In this document: positions 1 to 11,326 of the stretch, piece after piece | Layout: every line of letters begins with the position of its first letter | How positions within the stretch are numbered: position 1 is the stretch's first letter | Assembly: GCF_900747795.2 (NCBI RefSeq) | Contig: NC_041395.2 | Location: 169,487,031 to 169,551,030 of the forward strand | Direction: 5' to 3' | Origin: Erpetoichthys calabaricus | Taxonomy: Eukaryota > Chordata > Cladistia > Polypteriformes > Polypteridae | DNA length: 64,000 nucleotides | Made by a program: the position numbers and the translations under genes | Notes under the pieces: model-generated | Told to the model about the DNA's origin: nothing | The model's database searches: none | Seen by the model: only the letters and a program-made list of their open reading frames with translations

Positions 1-567
1 TACCAAAGTAGACACTTAATGAGGAGCACAAAGTTGTGAACAAATATGCATTAATATTTGTTATGTTGAATAATATCCTTTGTCTCCAGGACTGAATTGG
101 GGAAGTACTGACACTACTTAAATATATCATATCAATATATATTAATAATGAATGTCCTTAAAAGAAATTTGTTTCTTTAATTGCTTTTAAAAAGTTGTTT
201 TTGTTAACAAATGAGAATTATAGAGTTATTAATACTAAACTTGGCCATGGTAAGAAAAACCTGCTGATTTCTAAAAGTTGTCTGAGGACATTTTGTGAGG
301 TTATCAAAAAATGTATATCTTGCTCTTAGACAGATTTTTAGCAGAGAGAATATACCTGTGAAGACAGATCAAGTGATACAGTCCCTAACTTTCTGCTCTT
401 GGATGATGTGGATTTCATTGTAGTTTAACTTTGCTCTATGCTGTGTTAGGTACAGTAGATTTTTATTGGACAGAGATGGCCCATACAGCATCAGGTCTGA
501 TTGGTAACCCACACATTCACACAACTGACTCCAGTTTATTAGGCTGATTTTCTAGGGGACAAAATAT
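1..567. other. AT-rich intergenic sequence, no gene seen
   Basis: No convincing coding frame, RNA gene or repeat was recognised in this stretch. Confidence 0.5.
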
Positions 568-580
568 TTTCTGACACCAT

Positions 581-893
581 CCTTCCATCCATCCATCCTT
601 TTCTGCTTATCCAAGGTTGGGTCACGGGGGCAGCAGCTTGAGCAGAGATGCCCAGACTTCCCTCTCCCCAGCCACTTCTTCTAGCTCTTCCGGGAGAATC
701 CCGAGGCGTTCCCAGGCCAGCCAGGAGACATAGTCCCTCCAGCATGTCCTGGGTCTTCCCCGGTTGGATGTGCCCGGAACACCTCATCAGGGAGGCATCC
801 AGGAGGCATCCTGATCAGATGCCCGAGCCACCTCACCTGACTCCTCTCGATGTGGAGAAGCAGCTGCTCTACTCTGAGCCCCTCCCAGATGAC
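581..893 (-). mobile_element. 5'-truncated RTE/Rex3-like LINE, 3' end
   Basis: On the minus strand this reads as the last ~100 codons of a non-LTR reverse transcriptase ORF followed by the (GGAT)n tail. It matches the copy at 14753-15406 almost throughout: EGLRVEQLLLHIERSQVRWLGHLIRMPPG is shared with small changes. A 13 bp target-site duplication, TTTCTGACACCAT, lies at 568-580 and 894-906, so both ends are fixed. The insertion is a dead 5'-truncated copy. Assignment to RTE/Rex3 rests on the tail type and my memory of the family, not on a search. Confidence 0.85.
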
Positions 894-1029
894 TTTCTGA
901 CACCATAAGACTGTAAATGGATTTACCTCTCTGAGTTCATTTGGGCTTTCTCCAGGAACTCTGGGTTTCTGCCACAATTCAAAAACATGAAGAGAGAACA
1001 ACTGAGACTACTGAACTGCTTCGGCATTT

Positions 1030-1277
1030 TTATATTAGTTATGACTGACTGACGTTCCACCCAGGGTGTTCACACCTACTGCCATAATTCTGATTCTGGA
1101 ACTCTCTTCCTCAGTCTCTCCAAGATTGCTCCTGTTTCTGCACTTTTAAATCTCAACTGAAAACTTTCCTCTTCTACAAACTTTTGTCATCTGTGTAATT
1201 TTTTTTACTCTGTATGTAAAGCAACCTTGGGTTTGTGAAAGGCGCTCAATAAATGTAACTTATTATTATTATTATTA
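1030..1277 (+). mobile_element. LINE 3' end (L2/jockey-superfamily type)
   Basis: A decayed frame contains a WNSLPQSLQ...FKSQLKTFLF-like ending, typical of the C-terminus of L2/jockey-type LINE ORF2. An AT-rich 3' UTR with the AAGGCGCTCAATAAA end and a (TTA)n tail follows. The ending is comparable to that of the larger minus-strand copy at 11327-13575. Strongly 5' truncated; the 5' limit is approximate. Confidence 0.6.
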
Positions 1278-1402
1278 TCCATCCATCCATTTTCCAACCC
1301 GCTGAATCTGAACACAGGGTCATGGGGGTCTGCTGGAGCCAATCCCAGCCAACACAGGGCACAAGGCAGGAATCAATCCCGGGCAGGATGCCAACCCACT
1401 GC
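1278..1402 (-). mobile_element. 5'-truncated V-SINE inside a LINE tail
   Basis: Reverse complement of the last ~125 bp of the SINE seen in full at 3387-3752, including the GGATGGAT tail. It is flanked on both sides by (TTA/ATT)n, so it inserted into the simple-repeat tail of the LINE fragment just to its left. Confidence 0.85.
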
Positions 1403-3375
1403 ATTATTATTATTATTATTATTGTTTATTATTAATTATATTTGTGTAGAAAAGGAAAGTGAATTTTAATTTACCCAACCAGGGACAGTCAAAGTAATGT
1501 GGGATGGAGGCGAGATTTAGCTTGGTTAATCACTATTCCTTTTTGCCTTCAGCAATGTAGGTGATTGATTAAATAATTCGGAAAGGCTCCTACTTTATGT
1601 ACCTTACCTTTCTCAATTGTAGGAGGCGGGTCTCCAACCTTTAGATTTATGTGAAGGTAACTGAAGCACACTTGTTTAAAGAAACAGAATAATAAAATGT
1701 ATTAATAAACACAAGGATTCTAGAAATATAATAATTGTATATGTTTATGTTGGCATATAAGACAGGACATAGATAGACAAACATATAACAGCTGGCTGTT
1801 TACTTGCTATTTAGAGTCCTAATTTAACTTGGTAAAGATAAACAGTTTTACAATATAAAATCCTTAAAGATGATGTCCAATGTTGTGTGGAGTTATTGTT
1901 TTGTTGCTGCTCTGGGTTCAAGTGGAAACTTCTTATGCTCAAATGTACTCTTCCTCTTTGCTGCATGATTCTTAATTTGTGGTGTGCACTGCTTCTTTCA
2001 GTTAAGCCCATTTTTTGTGTCATCTGCAACCTCATAGGGGAAAGAATTTGTCTTTCTGAAACAAGAGTTTAGATGCTGATGGTCACTTCTTGAAGTAATG
2101 ACTACTTCTCAACCTTTTCAGGCTACTGCCATGCAGCTAAGGTTTGTTAGACTGGATCTCAAATTTCTTGTCACAAAAGAGAGAAAAAGCAACTCATTAA
2201 ATTTTACTTTCAGAAAGAGAGGTTGTTTTGGAGATTTCAGCCATTTGTAGAGAGTGTTTTCAGGAGTGTCCCTGAGAAGAGTGTTCCGAGGAATCCCTTG
2301 AGAATTTCCTTAGAGTTCTCTTGAGACACCTGGAGCATACGTCCCTCTCTCTGAGAGTATGTGTGTGTACAGCTAGTTTTTAAGAAGAAATTCTAACCTC
2401 TCCTGAATGGATTAAAGTCAATTCCAGTTACAAAATCAATTTCTCCTCATAGGTGAGTTCTTCTGTTCATCCTGGTTTTCATTCCTTGAAATATACAGTA
2501 GGTCTTGGTTTTTGCTTGAATCCATTTCACACCTTCTGGCTCAAGAAATCTGCAGAGGGGTCTCTGGAAAAAATGTAATTTTACACATTTGTTATCAGAT
2601 GACGTCCAGGCAGAAGTTGAAGTTTAGAAGTTCAGTCACTTAGTTGGGAAAGTAAGCTGAGAGTTTGGTGCATCTGTATGTCTGCTAACTCTACTGCCTT
2701 GACAGGCTTAGTGTGCCACTAAAGCCTAGCAGAATGGGCAATGCCCACTTTGTCCTACACTTTCTAGAACTTGACTGGAGTCCACCTGTGGAAAATTGAA
2801 TTGATTTGACATTACTTAAATTTAAAGACGGTGGCCATGATTTCATGAGTCAAATACAACCCCTTCTTTCTTATGACAACTAAAAGCAAACCATTTGGCC
2901 TGTCTGTCTTCAAACAGTTTTTGAGACTCCTTGGATTATTCCAGACTTTATTCATGGTGTTCAACATCATAATAAACAATAATTAATCATAAAAGACTGC
3001 AAGATCTTTTAATTTTCAACTTTCTGTTTTATGTATTACACTAGGCAAATAGGAAAGCTCTTTTGAAGTACTCTTTTCTACATTTATCTTAGACTGCATT
3101 AATGCACTGGAAAAGTGTTAGGCAACAGTAAATCCAATCACAGGAGGATTATTTGCATGATAGAGATATTAAGTACATTAAAGATTCTGCTCTAATAAGT
3201 GCATGTCCAATTCTGCTGGCACTTTGTTTAAAGTACTCTGATTTTCCTTTCCAGTCTAATAAGCCCCATATTGCCAGAGCACAAAGAACAAAAACCCTAA
3301 TCATCAAAATCTAAGAGATGTACAGTACAGATACTGTGTATCCCAATTTATATTTTATCTGATTACTGACCTAGT
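1403..3375. other. Intergenic, (ATT)n then AT-rich DNA
   Basis: Begins with an (ATT)n run at about 1403-1425. The rest is AT-rich without a supported gene or recognised repeat. Confidence 0.45.
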
Positions 3376-3386
3376 GGGTCTGATAG

Positions 3387-3752
3387 GGGCGGCACGGTGG
3401 CGCAGTGGGTAGCGCTGCTGCCTCGCAGTTGGGACACCTGGGGACCTGGGTTCGATTCCCGGGTCCTCCCTGTGTGGAGTTTGCATGTTCTCCCCATGTC
3501 TGCGTGGGTTTCCTCCGGGCGCTCCGGTTTCCTCCCACAGTCCAAAGACATGCAGGTCAGGTGGATTGGTGATTCTAAATTGGCCCTAGTGTGTGCTTGG
3601 TGTGTGGGTGTGTTTGTGTGTGTCCTGCGGTGGGTTGGCACCCTGCCCGGGATTGGTTCCTGCCTTGTGCCCTGTGTTGGCTGGGATTGGCTCCAGCAGA
3701 CCCCCGTGACCCTGTGTTCGGATTCAGCGGGTTGGAAAATGGATGGATGGAT
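3387..3752 (+). mobile_element. Full-length V-SINE (tRNA-derived)
   Basis: A complete SINE of about 366 bp. The head is tRNA-like, with an A box (GCGCAGTGGGTAGCGC) and a B box (GGTTCGATTCCCG), as used by RNA polymerase III. The middle carries the conserved central domain of V-SINEs, with the TGGAGTTTGCATGTTCTCCC and GTCCAAAGACATGCAGGT blocks. The 3' end is GCGGGTTGGAAAATGGATGG. An 11 bp target-site duplication GGGTCTGATAG flanks it at 3376-3386 and 3753-3763. A 159-codon frame through it is fortuitous. Confidence 0.95.
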
Positions 3753-3793
3753 GGGTCTGATAGAATTGTTAATGATGCCCTGTCTCTCTAAAG

Positions 3794-4035
3794 CAGCGGT
3801 TCTCAAACTGTGGGGTAACAAAAAAGTAACAAAAGTAACAAAAAAGGCTGCACGAATGTTGCCATATGTGGCGTAATTTCACTATTCGTAGGGAAATTTT
3901 AAACTTGTAGCGGTGTATTGGCAGCAAAAAATATAGGAATACATTTTATTAAGGTTTCAAAAAAACATTAGGGGGGCGCGATTAAAACTGTTATGAAAAC
4001 TCGGGTCGCAAATACTTAAAGGTTGAGAAACACTG
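3794..4035. mobile_element. hAT-type MITE, 242 bp
   Basis: Non-coding element with terminal inverted repeats CAGCGGTTCTCAAAC / GTTGAGAAACACTG, the classic hAT end. It has a perfect 8 bp target-site duplication CTCTAAAG (3786-3793 and 4036-4043). A second copy in opposite orientation lies at 35340-35636. Mobilised in trans by a hAT transposase not present here. Confidence 0.92.
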
Positions 4036-4075
4036 CTCTAAAGTAAAACATAAGTTTTAAGTGCATAAAACAAGA

Positions 4076-4527
4076 AACCTAATTAGTGAGAGCCAGAGGA
4101 GAGCAAGCAAATGGATCCCAGGACTTAAGAACATGTCCTACTGTGACAGGCTCCGAGATTTAAAACATTTTAGTCTTGAGCACAGGAGACTGTGTGGAGA
4201 CCTAATTTAGGTCATCATAATTATATAAGGCATTGATAAAGCTGATCCAGCAGAACTCTTTCAACTAAATAGTGAATTACATATACGAGAATACCAGTAG
4301 GACTTTGGTGGAAGAGCTTTTAGGACTGAAGCCAGGAAGCACTTCTTTTTGCAAAGAGTTATGGGAATTTGAAACAAACTCCTGAGACATGTAGTTGAAG
4401 CAGAAACCTTATCAACCTTTAAGAAGCTGGATGAAATATTGGAACAGCTTAGCTACTAGCTAAACAAGTGAGCTTGATGGATCAAATGGTCTCCTCTTGT
4501 TTGTCAAATTCCTTATGTTCTTATCAT
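4076..4527 (+). mobile_element. CR1/L2-like LINE 3' fragment, decayed
   Basis: Contains remnants of the RLRDLK-FSLE-RRL-GDLI and LK..STSFC segments found at the C-terminus of CR1-like LINE ORF2 in vertebrates. A 3' end reading ATGGATCAAATGGTCTCCTC and ending CTTATGTTCTTAT follows. A related 3' end occurs in reverse at 48775-48990. Several stops; an old copy. Confidence 0.55.
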
Positions 4528-5776
4528 TTAGTGGCAGCTTGCTATAACCCTTGATAGCACTGCTGCCTTGCACTGCTTCTGCCTCTTTTGATTCCCAGAT
4601 GAGATCCTTTCTGTTTTGTACTTACAGTTTCTTCTGGTATAAATTGTTTTCACTCCTGCTATTAAGATGACTAGTTAGCCTTAACTGGTCTAATGGAAAA
4701 GTTCCAGTGTGCCCAAATGAACCCTCGAAAGGGCTGGATAGAATCCTGCAAATCATTGTGCTACTCAAACTCATTTATGGTAAAATTATGCAGCATGACA
4801 GACAGGTCTATGTCAGCTTCTGTAGCAGTGACCAGTGGTGATAATGAGAAATCAATTATGTGATTGTCAGCTTGATAAAAGGATGAAAGAACAGTAACAT
4901 GCAAGAAAGAGTTAACAAGAGTGAATCCAGTGAATGAATGTACAGAAAAAGTGCTAATGCCATAGCAAAGCACACCAATTTTTTACAGCAAACTGGTAAA
5001 GATGAGAAAACTGTTATATTGCAAAAATTAAAAATTAGAAAGCAGACCGAAATAATTTTTGAGAAATACAAAATCCAGCTCTGGATGTTTTGTATTATTA
5101 TTAAAAGTGATACATTCTTATTTTAAGCTAAAAGATGATTTGCTTTCTCTTCTTACACATTTGAAGTAACAAAGCAGTTAGGTGATGTGGCCCTTTTCAG
5201 GTCCAAATGATGATGCTCAACCATCAAATATTACCACCTTGGCTAATATTCCAGTGTTCAAGGATATCTAGAGACAGATAAGAATATATTTAAGAAACTT
5301 AACCTTAGGAAAATGAAACATTTAAAGTATGTTTTCTTTTATCTATTTGGGAAATTAATAATAAATAAATGTAAAAAACATTAAACTTGGTTTCAGATGT
5401 TTTTCCCCAATGTAAACCACACTGTTAATCAAGATATTTAAAGTTGTCTTATAGGTTAATAAATCTACAGTATCATTGAAGCAGGATAATACGACAGGTT
5501 ATCATAAAACCAGAATCCAACCTGATGCAGCTTACATTACTGACCAGTGCTTGAGTGTCTCCACTGAAAATCTGACACTGTACGGTTTCTGCCATGGATG
5601 GATCCAGATAAACTTGTCACATAACAGATTTAAACATAATATTTATCACTTTCAACACAATTCTTTGGCAAAACCACAAAGAAACTATTTAAACAAGCAG
5701 TGCATTTTTAAATGTTTAGTTGTGTCCTTTGGTGACTTTTGGGTGAGTGTAATATTGTATAGTTATAGTGTTGATA
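4528..5776. other. AT-rich intergenic sequence
   Basis: No gene or recognisable element. A 126-codon open frame near 5476-5856 runs into a SINE tail and has no protein-like composition. Confidence 0.4.
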
Positions 5777-5811
5777 TTCAGCGGGTTGGAAAATGGATGG
5801 ATGGATGGATG
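5777..5811 (+). mobile_element. Very short V-SINE 3' tail
   Basis: Only the last ~30 bp of the young SINE (TTCAGCGGGTTGGAAAATGG plus GGAT repeats) is present. It matches the 3' end at 3387-3752 exactly and looks like an extremely 5'-truncated insertion. Confidence 0.7.
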
Positions 5812-7862
5812 TATCTATACTGGAACACAGGGAAACAGCATACTTGGTATTACTAGCATCTCACATGATGTTGTGTTGGGTCTATTATTACTTGTCTGTG
5901 CTTTAAATTTGTTTTCTGTATGATTCCAATAATTTTGATCATTTTTATAGTAAAAATCGCTTAATGTGTGCACTTCTTAATCAAATTTACGGGAGAAACG
6001 CGAGATTCGGCATCGACGAGTCTCACCTCATGTCGGACTGCGTTCTCCCTCACACACGGGGTTGAAGCATGCAGTTGGCGCCTGCCCGTTGTTTTCTCTC
6101 TGTATGGCGCCAATATAATATTTGCAGACACATTTATTATACATCCTGGCTTCCCACAGTCTGTCTAATATCTTTAATGAATGTCTATGACATATTTAGT
6201 CTTGCTGATCAGACATAAATCCGCAGTGAAAAGGCACAAGGCGAGGCCGACATCACCGTGTCGCACTGAAGGGGGCGCATGTGAGCCCAACAGGTGCTCA
6301 TTGCTGCTGCTCTTTTACGCAGAGGCGCCAATAAGTTAGCGATATCAGAAAGTCAAGTGCACTGCAGCGGTCCGTCTATTTGTATTTTTTTGTTACGACT
6401 GACTGCCAAAACGGAAGATTAAGACTTTTAAAACTAAAGGAAAATAAGGAGGACTTTTACAAGAAAGCTTTTCGTGGAGATGGATAGGCGCACAGACTTC
6501 GTTTACAAATAAAGGTAAGACCATAAATTTTATAAAAAATGGGATAGACTAAGAAAAAACAATCCAATATTTAAAAACTAAATTTGACCTAACATAACAT
6601 ATTCTTTTGTTTTTCTTGTTATCCGATTGTTGAACAGTCTGTATTAAAATTGATTAAAACATCAGAATTAAAAACTTTTAAAAATATTTCAATTAAGGAC
6701 AAAATTGAAATCCTTTTTTTTTTTTGTACACCACTCTATACTTTCATTTGTATTGAATGAGTATGAATTGTGGAATTGCAACGGCAAATTTAGAAGACAT
6801 GGAGGGTGCAGAGCAAATGCGCGCTCTCTCTCTCGCCGCTATAAATGTAGCGCTCTTTCTTAGCCAAATACAGTATGTACCTTACCTGTGTGTGTGTAAA
6901 GAATACTGATGAGATTTGAAACATAACCACTATTCAATGTGCATGCTGCCTATTGAATGGTGAATAAGCTACTCTTTTGGGTTCATATATTTGGAAATCT
7001 GCCACGAACTGCACTGCACATCACTGACAAGAACTGACATTTCTTATTTCGCCGTACATTTCACAGATCGTTGTAGACACGCAACACACACATGAAATAT
7101 ATGTATTTTAAACTACGCTATATCATTTCCTGTATAATTCCTTACAACACATTGCTAGATAAAATCTTCAACACAGACTTGGGCTGAAAGTGAAAATTGT
7201 GGCCAGGGGATGATAAATAGAGAGGGTTAGTGGCAGGATAGGCATACGCAGTTGCCTGGATAGAGGGGAAAGATGGGTGTGGTTTGATTGCCGATAATAG
7301 ACACATTTGCAAAATAAAAGCAATTGGCAATTGGTGAGGTGATAAGGACACAGGAGTTTCCCCGCGTATGTCAAGAAAAGTAGGTGGATCAGAGAGAATG
7401 GAGATTTTTCTAGGCATTCTAGTGTTACCTAACTGATGAGACTATTCAGGAATGGAGCTCAACTCTCAGAGGGCAGCAAAGCTGCACAGGCCATCGGGGA
7501 TAAAAATCAACAAGCATCTGCAGATGAAGAGCAAATTGTCTGTACACACCTTACTACGTTGATAGATCCTCAGGACATCGCAATTCAAATGCAAGATGAT
7601 CCCGCAATACGGGAAGTATTTTGGAAGCTCAATTGATGGACTAAACGTGTAATAGATGCTCAAAAGACTGAAAACTCAAGTACTGCACTTTACGCCAAAA
7701 ACGATGCACAAAAGTTGAGAAATTATTGCGAAAGATTGTTAGCTAGGTCAGAAGGGGAATCTCCGCCTCTTTGCGAAATAGGACAACATTTTTTTTGCAG
7801 GACTCGTGCTATTAGTCATCAAGTGGCAGAGACAAAGGTTAACTAAAGTGTGCCAATCCTTC
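5812..7862. other. Intergenic with a CpG-richer island
   Basis: From about 5985 to 6520 the sequence is richer in G+C and CpG than its surroundings. It ends with AAATAAAGGTAAGA, which could be a splice donor. A TATAAATG motif lies near 6840. A 66-codon frame at 7436-7636 has protein-like composition but matches no family I recognise. This may be an untranslated first exon of an unseen gene or part of an unidentified old element; neither is established. Confidence 0.3.
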
Positions 7863-7945
7863 ACCAGAATGGCCGAGTGGTTAAGGCGTTGGACTTAAGA
7901 TCCAATGGACGAATGTCCGCGTGGGTTCAATCCCCACTTCTGGTA
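7863..7945 (+). tRNA. tRNA-Leu (TAA anticodon)
   Basis: A complete class II tRNA of 83 nt. The acceptor stem ACCAGAA pairs with TTCTGGT, and the discriminator is A. The D arm is GGCCGAGTGGTTAAGGC. The anticodon stem TTGGA/TCCAA encloses the loop CTTAAGA, with anticodon TAA at 7896-7898. A long variable arm follows (TGGAC-GAAT-GTCCG), and the T arm contains GGGTTCAATCCCC. There is no intron. A and B boxes are intact. No T4 tract lies close behind the gene, which is unusual for RNA polymerase III termination. Confidence 0.97.
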
Positions 7946-8311
7946 GCTTACCTTGCAAGGGCACCTATTTACTTGCTTCTTTGAAAAAGCAACAGCAACA
8001 ACAAAAATCGCTCTGCATTATAAGCAAATCATCATCAGCTGAGCTGAAAATGCATTTGAGACAAAGCCAAACATTTTTTCTTCTCATTCCATAAAGAACT
8101 ATGCTTTCCAGAGTGTACACAACAGACTCACAGCTGAACCATTCTCCATGTACTGGTAGTATCACTAGCCAGTCAAACCACACAGGAACTTTTGCAACCT
8201 TTATTGACTTGGGAATGCAAAAGCAGAGAAGAGAGATAATTGAAATTAAGTCAATGCCTACCCTTAACCCTCAATTAACATGCTTGTCCCTAGCAGAGGG
8301 GTAGCGGAACT

Positions 8312-8383
8312 GGCCTTGTAGCTCAGAGGCAGAGCATTGGTCTCGTAAACCAGGGGTCGTGAGTTCAAACCTCACCAAGGCCT
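8312..8383 (+). tRNA. tRNA-Thr (CGT anticodon)
   Basis: A complete 72 nt cloverleaf. The acceptor stem GGCCTTG pairs with CAAGGCC, and the discriminator is T. The D arm is GCTCAGAGGCAGAGC. The anticodon loop CTCGTAA has anticodon CGT at 8344-8346. The T arm is GTGAG-TTCAAAC-CTCAC. It lies 366 nt after tRNA-Leu on the same strand. Confidence 0.96.
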
Positions 8384-8404
8384 CGTCCCTATCTGTGTGT
8401 GATC

Positions 8405-8409
8405 TGTTT
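8405..8409 (+). terminator. RNA polymerase III T-tract after tRNA-Thr
   Basis: Five consecutive T residues (TGTTTTTGC) lie about 22 nt after the mature 3' end of tRNA-Thr, the usual pol III stop. Confidence 0.7.
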
Positions 8410-11326
8410 TTGCAGAGGACAATAGATTCGTCCCTGATGGCTTTCATTTGAGTCTTTGAAGAAAAAAAGCTCTCCTGTAATCATCAAATTCTTTTGACAG
8501 GTGAGATTTCATACACGCACAAATCAACTAAGGCATTTTTAAAAATATTTATAGAGAAGGGTCTATACAAGGTATTTAAGGACCATTCTTAAATTCTCCC
8601 ATCATGATGTCAGGTCAGCTCTGGTGTTGTCTGGGAAGAAGATGAAAGGAAACCAAAAGACAACATTTACATAAAATCTGATCACATTCTTTTCATTTTA
8701 CTGTCTTAAAAGGTAAGATTTTGGGAGGCCTGAAAGACCAATGGGAAGTTGAGGAAAGTGTAGTCAGCGCCAAAAAAATGGACTTAAAGAAATGTGTTTT
8801 GGATCAATTGTTAAGAGAGAAGTAAAGTTTTCAGCTTTACTATAGAAAGTCAACCCTAAAACATTTGATCACCTGTGTAAATAAATGTATGCAGAGAAAG
8901 ATTAAAACTTGCTGCTTCTTGCTCTGTAGCCACCACGTGGCTTGCAAAAAACTTGCTAACGTAGGTCTCGTTGGCCAAGATCTGTGCCTTATGCCTCAGG
9001 AGAAAGATGTCTTAGCTTTAAATCCAGAAGCCAGATATTTCCCTTTAGGAAAACAGAATGTCCTAAACTCAGCTAATGCTTGTTTTATGAGGCTGGCCAG
9101 GACACCAATAGCATTCTTAGATTTCAAGTCAAATTTGTGAACTGCTGTGGTTTCTCATTGCACCACATTTGGTGAAATATAATGGCTTTGAATTGCCTAT
9201 ATTCCTGTCTACATTGACATTTTAGTAACACATGTAAAAAAATAAGTGTGCATTGTTAGGAAAAATAAAAAGGACTCCTGTTGCACTTTTAAATAAATAT
9301 TCTTCTGTATCTGATATCTGGAAACACAAAATAAGAGTAAATATACAATATGCAGACACTTTAAATCAGAGAGAAGAAAAATGTTGAGATGTTTGTTTCA
9401 GAATTTGTTTATTAAATAGTTTTGTTTTCAAGTATAAGGAAGTTAAAAATAACAAGTATAGTTATAATTATAACATGGAACATTATATTACAACCTCTGT
9501 TCCATAGGCCAATTTTGTTAACATTAAAAAATACAAAAACTAATGGAGGGAATGACAATTAAACTAATTAGGAAATAATTATTTAAATAGTAGCCATCAG
9601 TGTAGATACAGGACTACATTTCCAGGAAACAATGAATCTTAGCGATTAACAAGCAACTTTACGATACACTTACATAATGTACCCAAAAGGGTCTGGCTGC
9701 AGCAGGAGACCCCTCTGTGGCTGGTTCACCTACAGGGCTCTGGGGCTTGAGGTGAAGGTAACATTGGTTTGGAAGACCTGTCTTCTGGTCAACATGGAAG
9801 AGGCTTTCATAGTTACCACCTCCAAATAGTATTCCATCATTGTTATTAGGTTTTGTTGCCCAGTCTTTTATGAGTCTTCTAAAACACATATTAAGCAGTG
9901 ACTTTTTGAGTAAGCATAAAAAGACTACTTAGTCTTCCCTTGTGATATCCCGTATAGTGGGAAAGTGGCCCCAGCCTACACTCTGGACATCTGATAGTTT
10001 ATGAACCGAACAGGATCAAAAGAGAGATGAGACACAGACAAAAATTGAAGGGTGAAAGGTGCAAGTTTATTTACAAAAGTGCTGTACAACCAAAAATGCA
10101 GTAGTGTCAGGCGGGCTTTGATTCACAGTCATTCAGCACGGACACTCCTTTAAAAACAAAAAAGGAAAAAATATGGTGTATTTACAAAAACAGTGCACTC
10201 CTACAAAAACTACACACATACTCCAACAACGAAGGTAGTCCTCCTTTATCTCAGGCTCAGGAAGCTCCTCCAACAGGAAAAAATACATAAAGTGAAAAAA
10301 AATTCACAAGAAAAAAAAATCAAGTGTGTGTGTGTATACAAAAAGAAAAAAAACAACAACGGCACCAATCCCAAAATCAATACTGTCCCAACACCAAATA
10401 AGAATATATACCTCCACCAAAATTATCACTCGAAGATATATAAATATATGTACAAAAAGAATATTTACAAAGCCGTCAAAATCACAACTGCTCATTCAAT
10501 TGCTCAGCATTGCTTAAACTTACCTCGCCTTTACGTCCATTGACAACCCCTGTTGGCCGGCAACTCCTTAAATATAACCGGCAAGATTGTCCAGCCAATC
10601 TGCCACCCCGTCTACCGCACGCACCTAGCCACGATCACGCCACGCCCCGAACCCCTGTCTGTCGCGCGCGTGTAAGCCCCCTTCCATGGGACGGTCAACA
10701 GCTCTACAGAGCTCAAGCACACCAGAAAGTTAATTAATTATTTATTTAATTAATTATTTAGCAATACGGGATCCCCATCTCAGGCTTAACCTTACAAAAA
10801 AAAATGCCGGATATTTCTTACAGGCGCGCCGTAATTTAAACCGCCTGCGCTGGGCAGGCTGCGAGGACACCGGAGTGTTAAACTGAATACGTGCGGAGGA
10901 GCCCGTACTGGCCACTATAACGGGCTATACGTGTGCCCAGACACCGCGCCTCACTAAACGGCCCCGCGTTCCCGCGGCAGCGCCTTCAACACACAAACGG
11001 TAAGCGCACTTCAGTTACGGTGCCATACTTTTATCCTTATAAATAATGCAGCTCGGTTTAAGGCTTCTTTAACTTAAATTTGTTAACGCGCGACACCCCT
11101 GCCTCTGAAGTCACCTACAAGGAGTACCACAAGTCGAGTCGAAAAACAGTCGATTGGCAATACTTTCATGAGAAGGTGACACTTTAATTCTCCTGAGGAA
11201 TGAAAAAAAGTAGTGAAAAGTAACAAGAAGTAAACATAACATTATGACTTAATGAACTAATATGACAAAGTGAATAAATAATCACAAAACTGAACACATA
11301 CTGTTTCGGAAAGTCACACTTTTCAA
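8410..11326. other. Intergenic; unresolved CpG-richer block at 9.95-11.1 kb
   Basis: 8.4-9.9 kb is AT-rich without a supported gene. About 9945-11100 changes to a more G+C-rich, CpG-containing composition and may be an old long repeat. ATCCCGTAT near 9945 is mirrored by ATACGGGAT near 10765. No coding or clear terminal structure was found, so the family is not assigned. Confidence 0.3.

Noticed and set aside
3397-3876. 159-codon open frame on the + strand (and a 152-codon one opposite)
   Set aside because: It lies within the full-length SINE and its flank; the same reading recurs in every SINE copy and is not a protein gene.
10193-10543. 116-codon open frame rich in Lys, Asn and Tyr
   Set aside because: Low-complexity AT-rich sequence; composition is not that of a folded protein and no neighbouring signals support it.
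9945-11100. Possible long terminal repeat or other large element
   Set aside because: No convincing termini, target-site duplication or coding part could be identified; left as unresolved.
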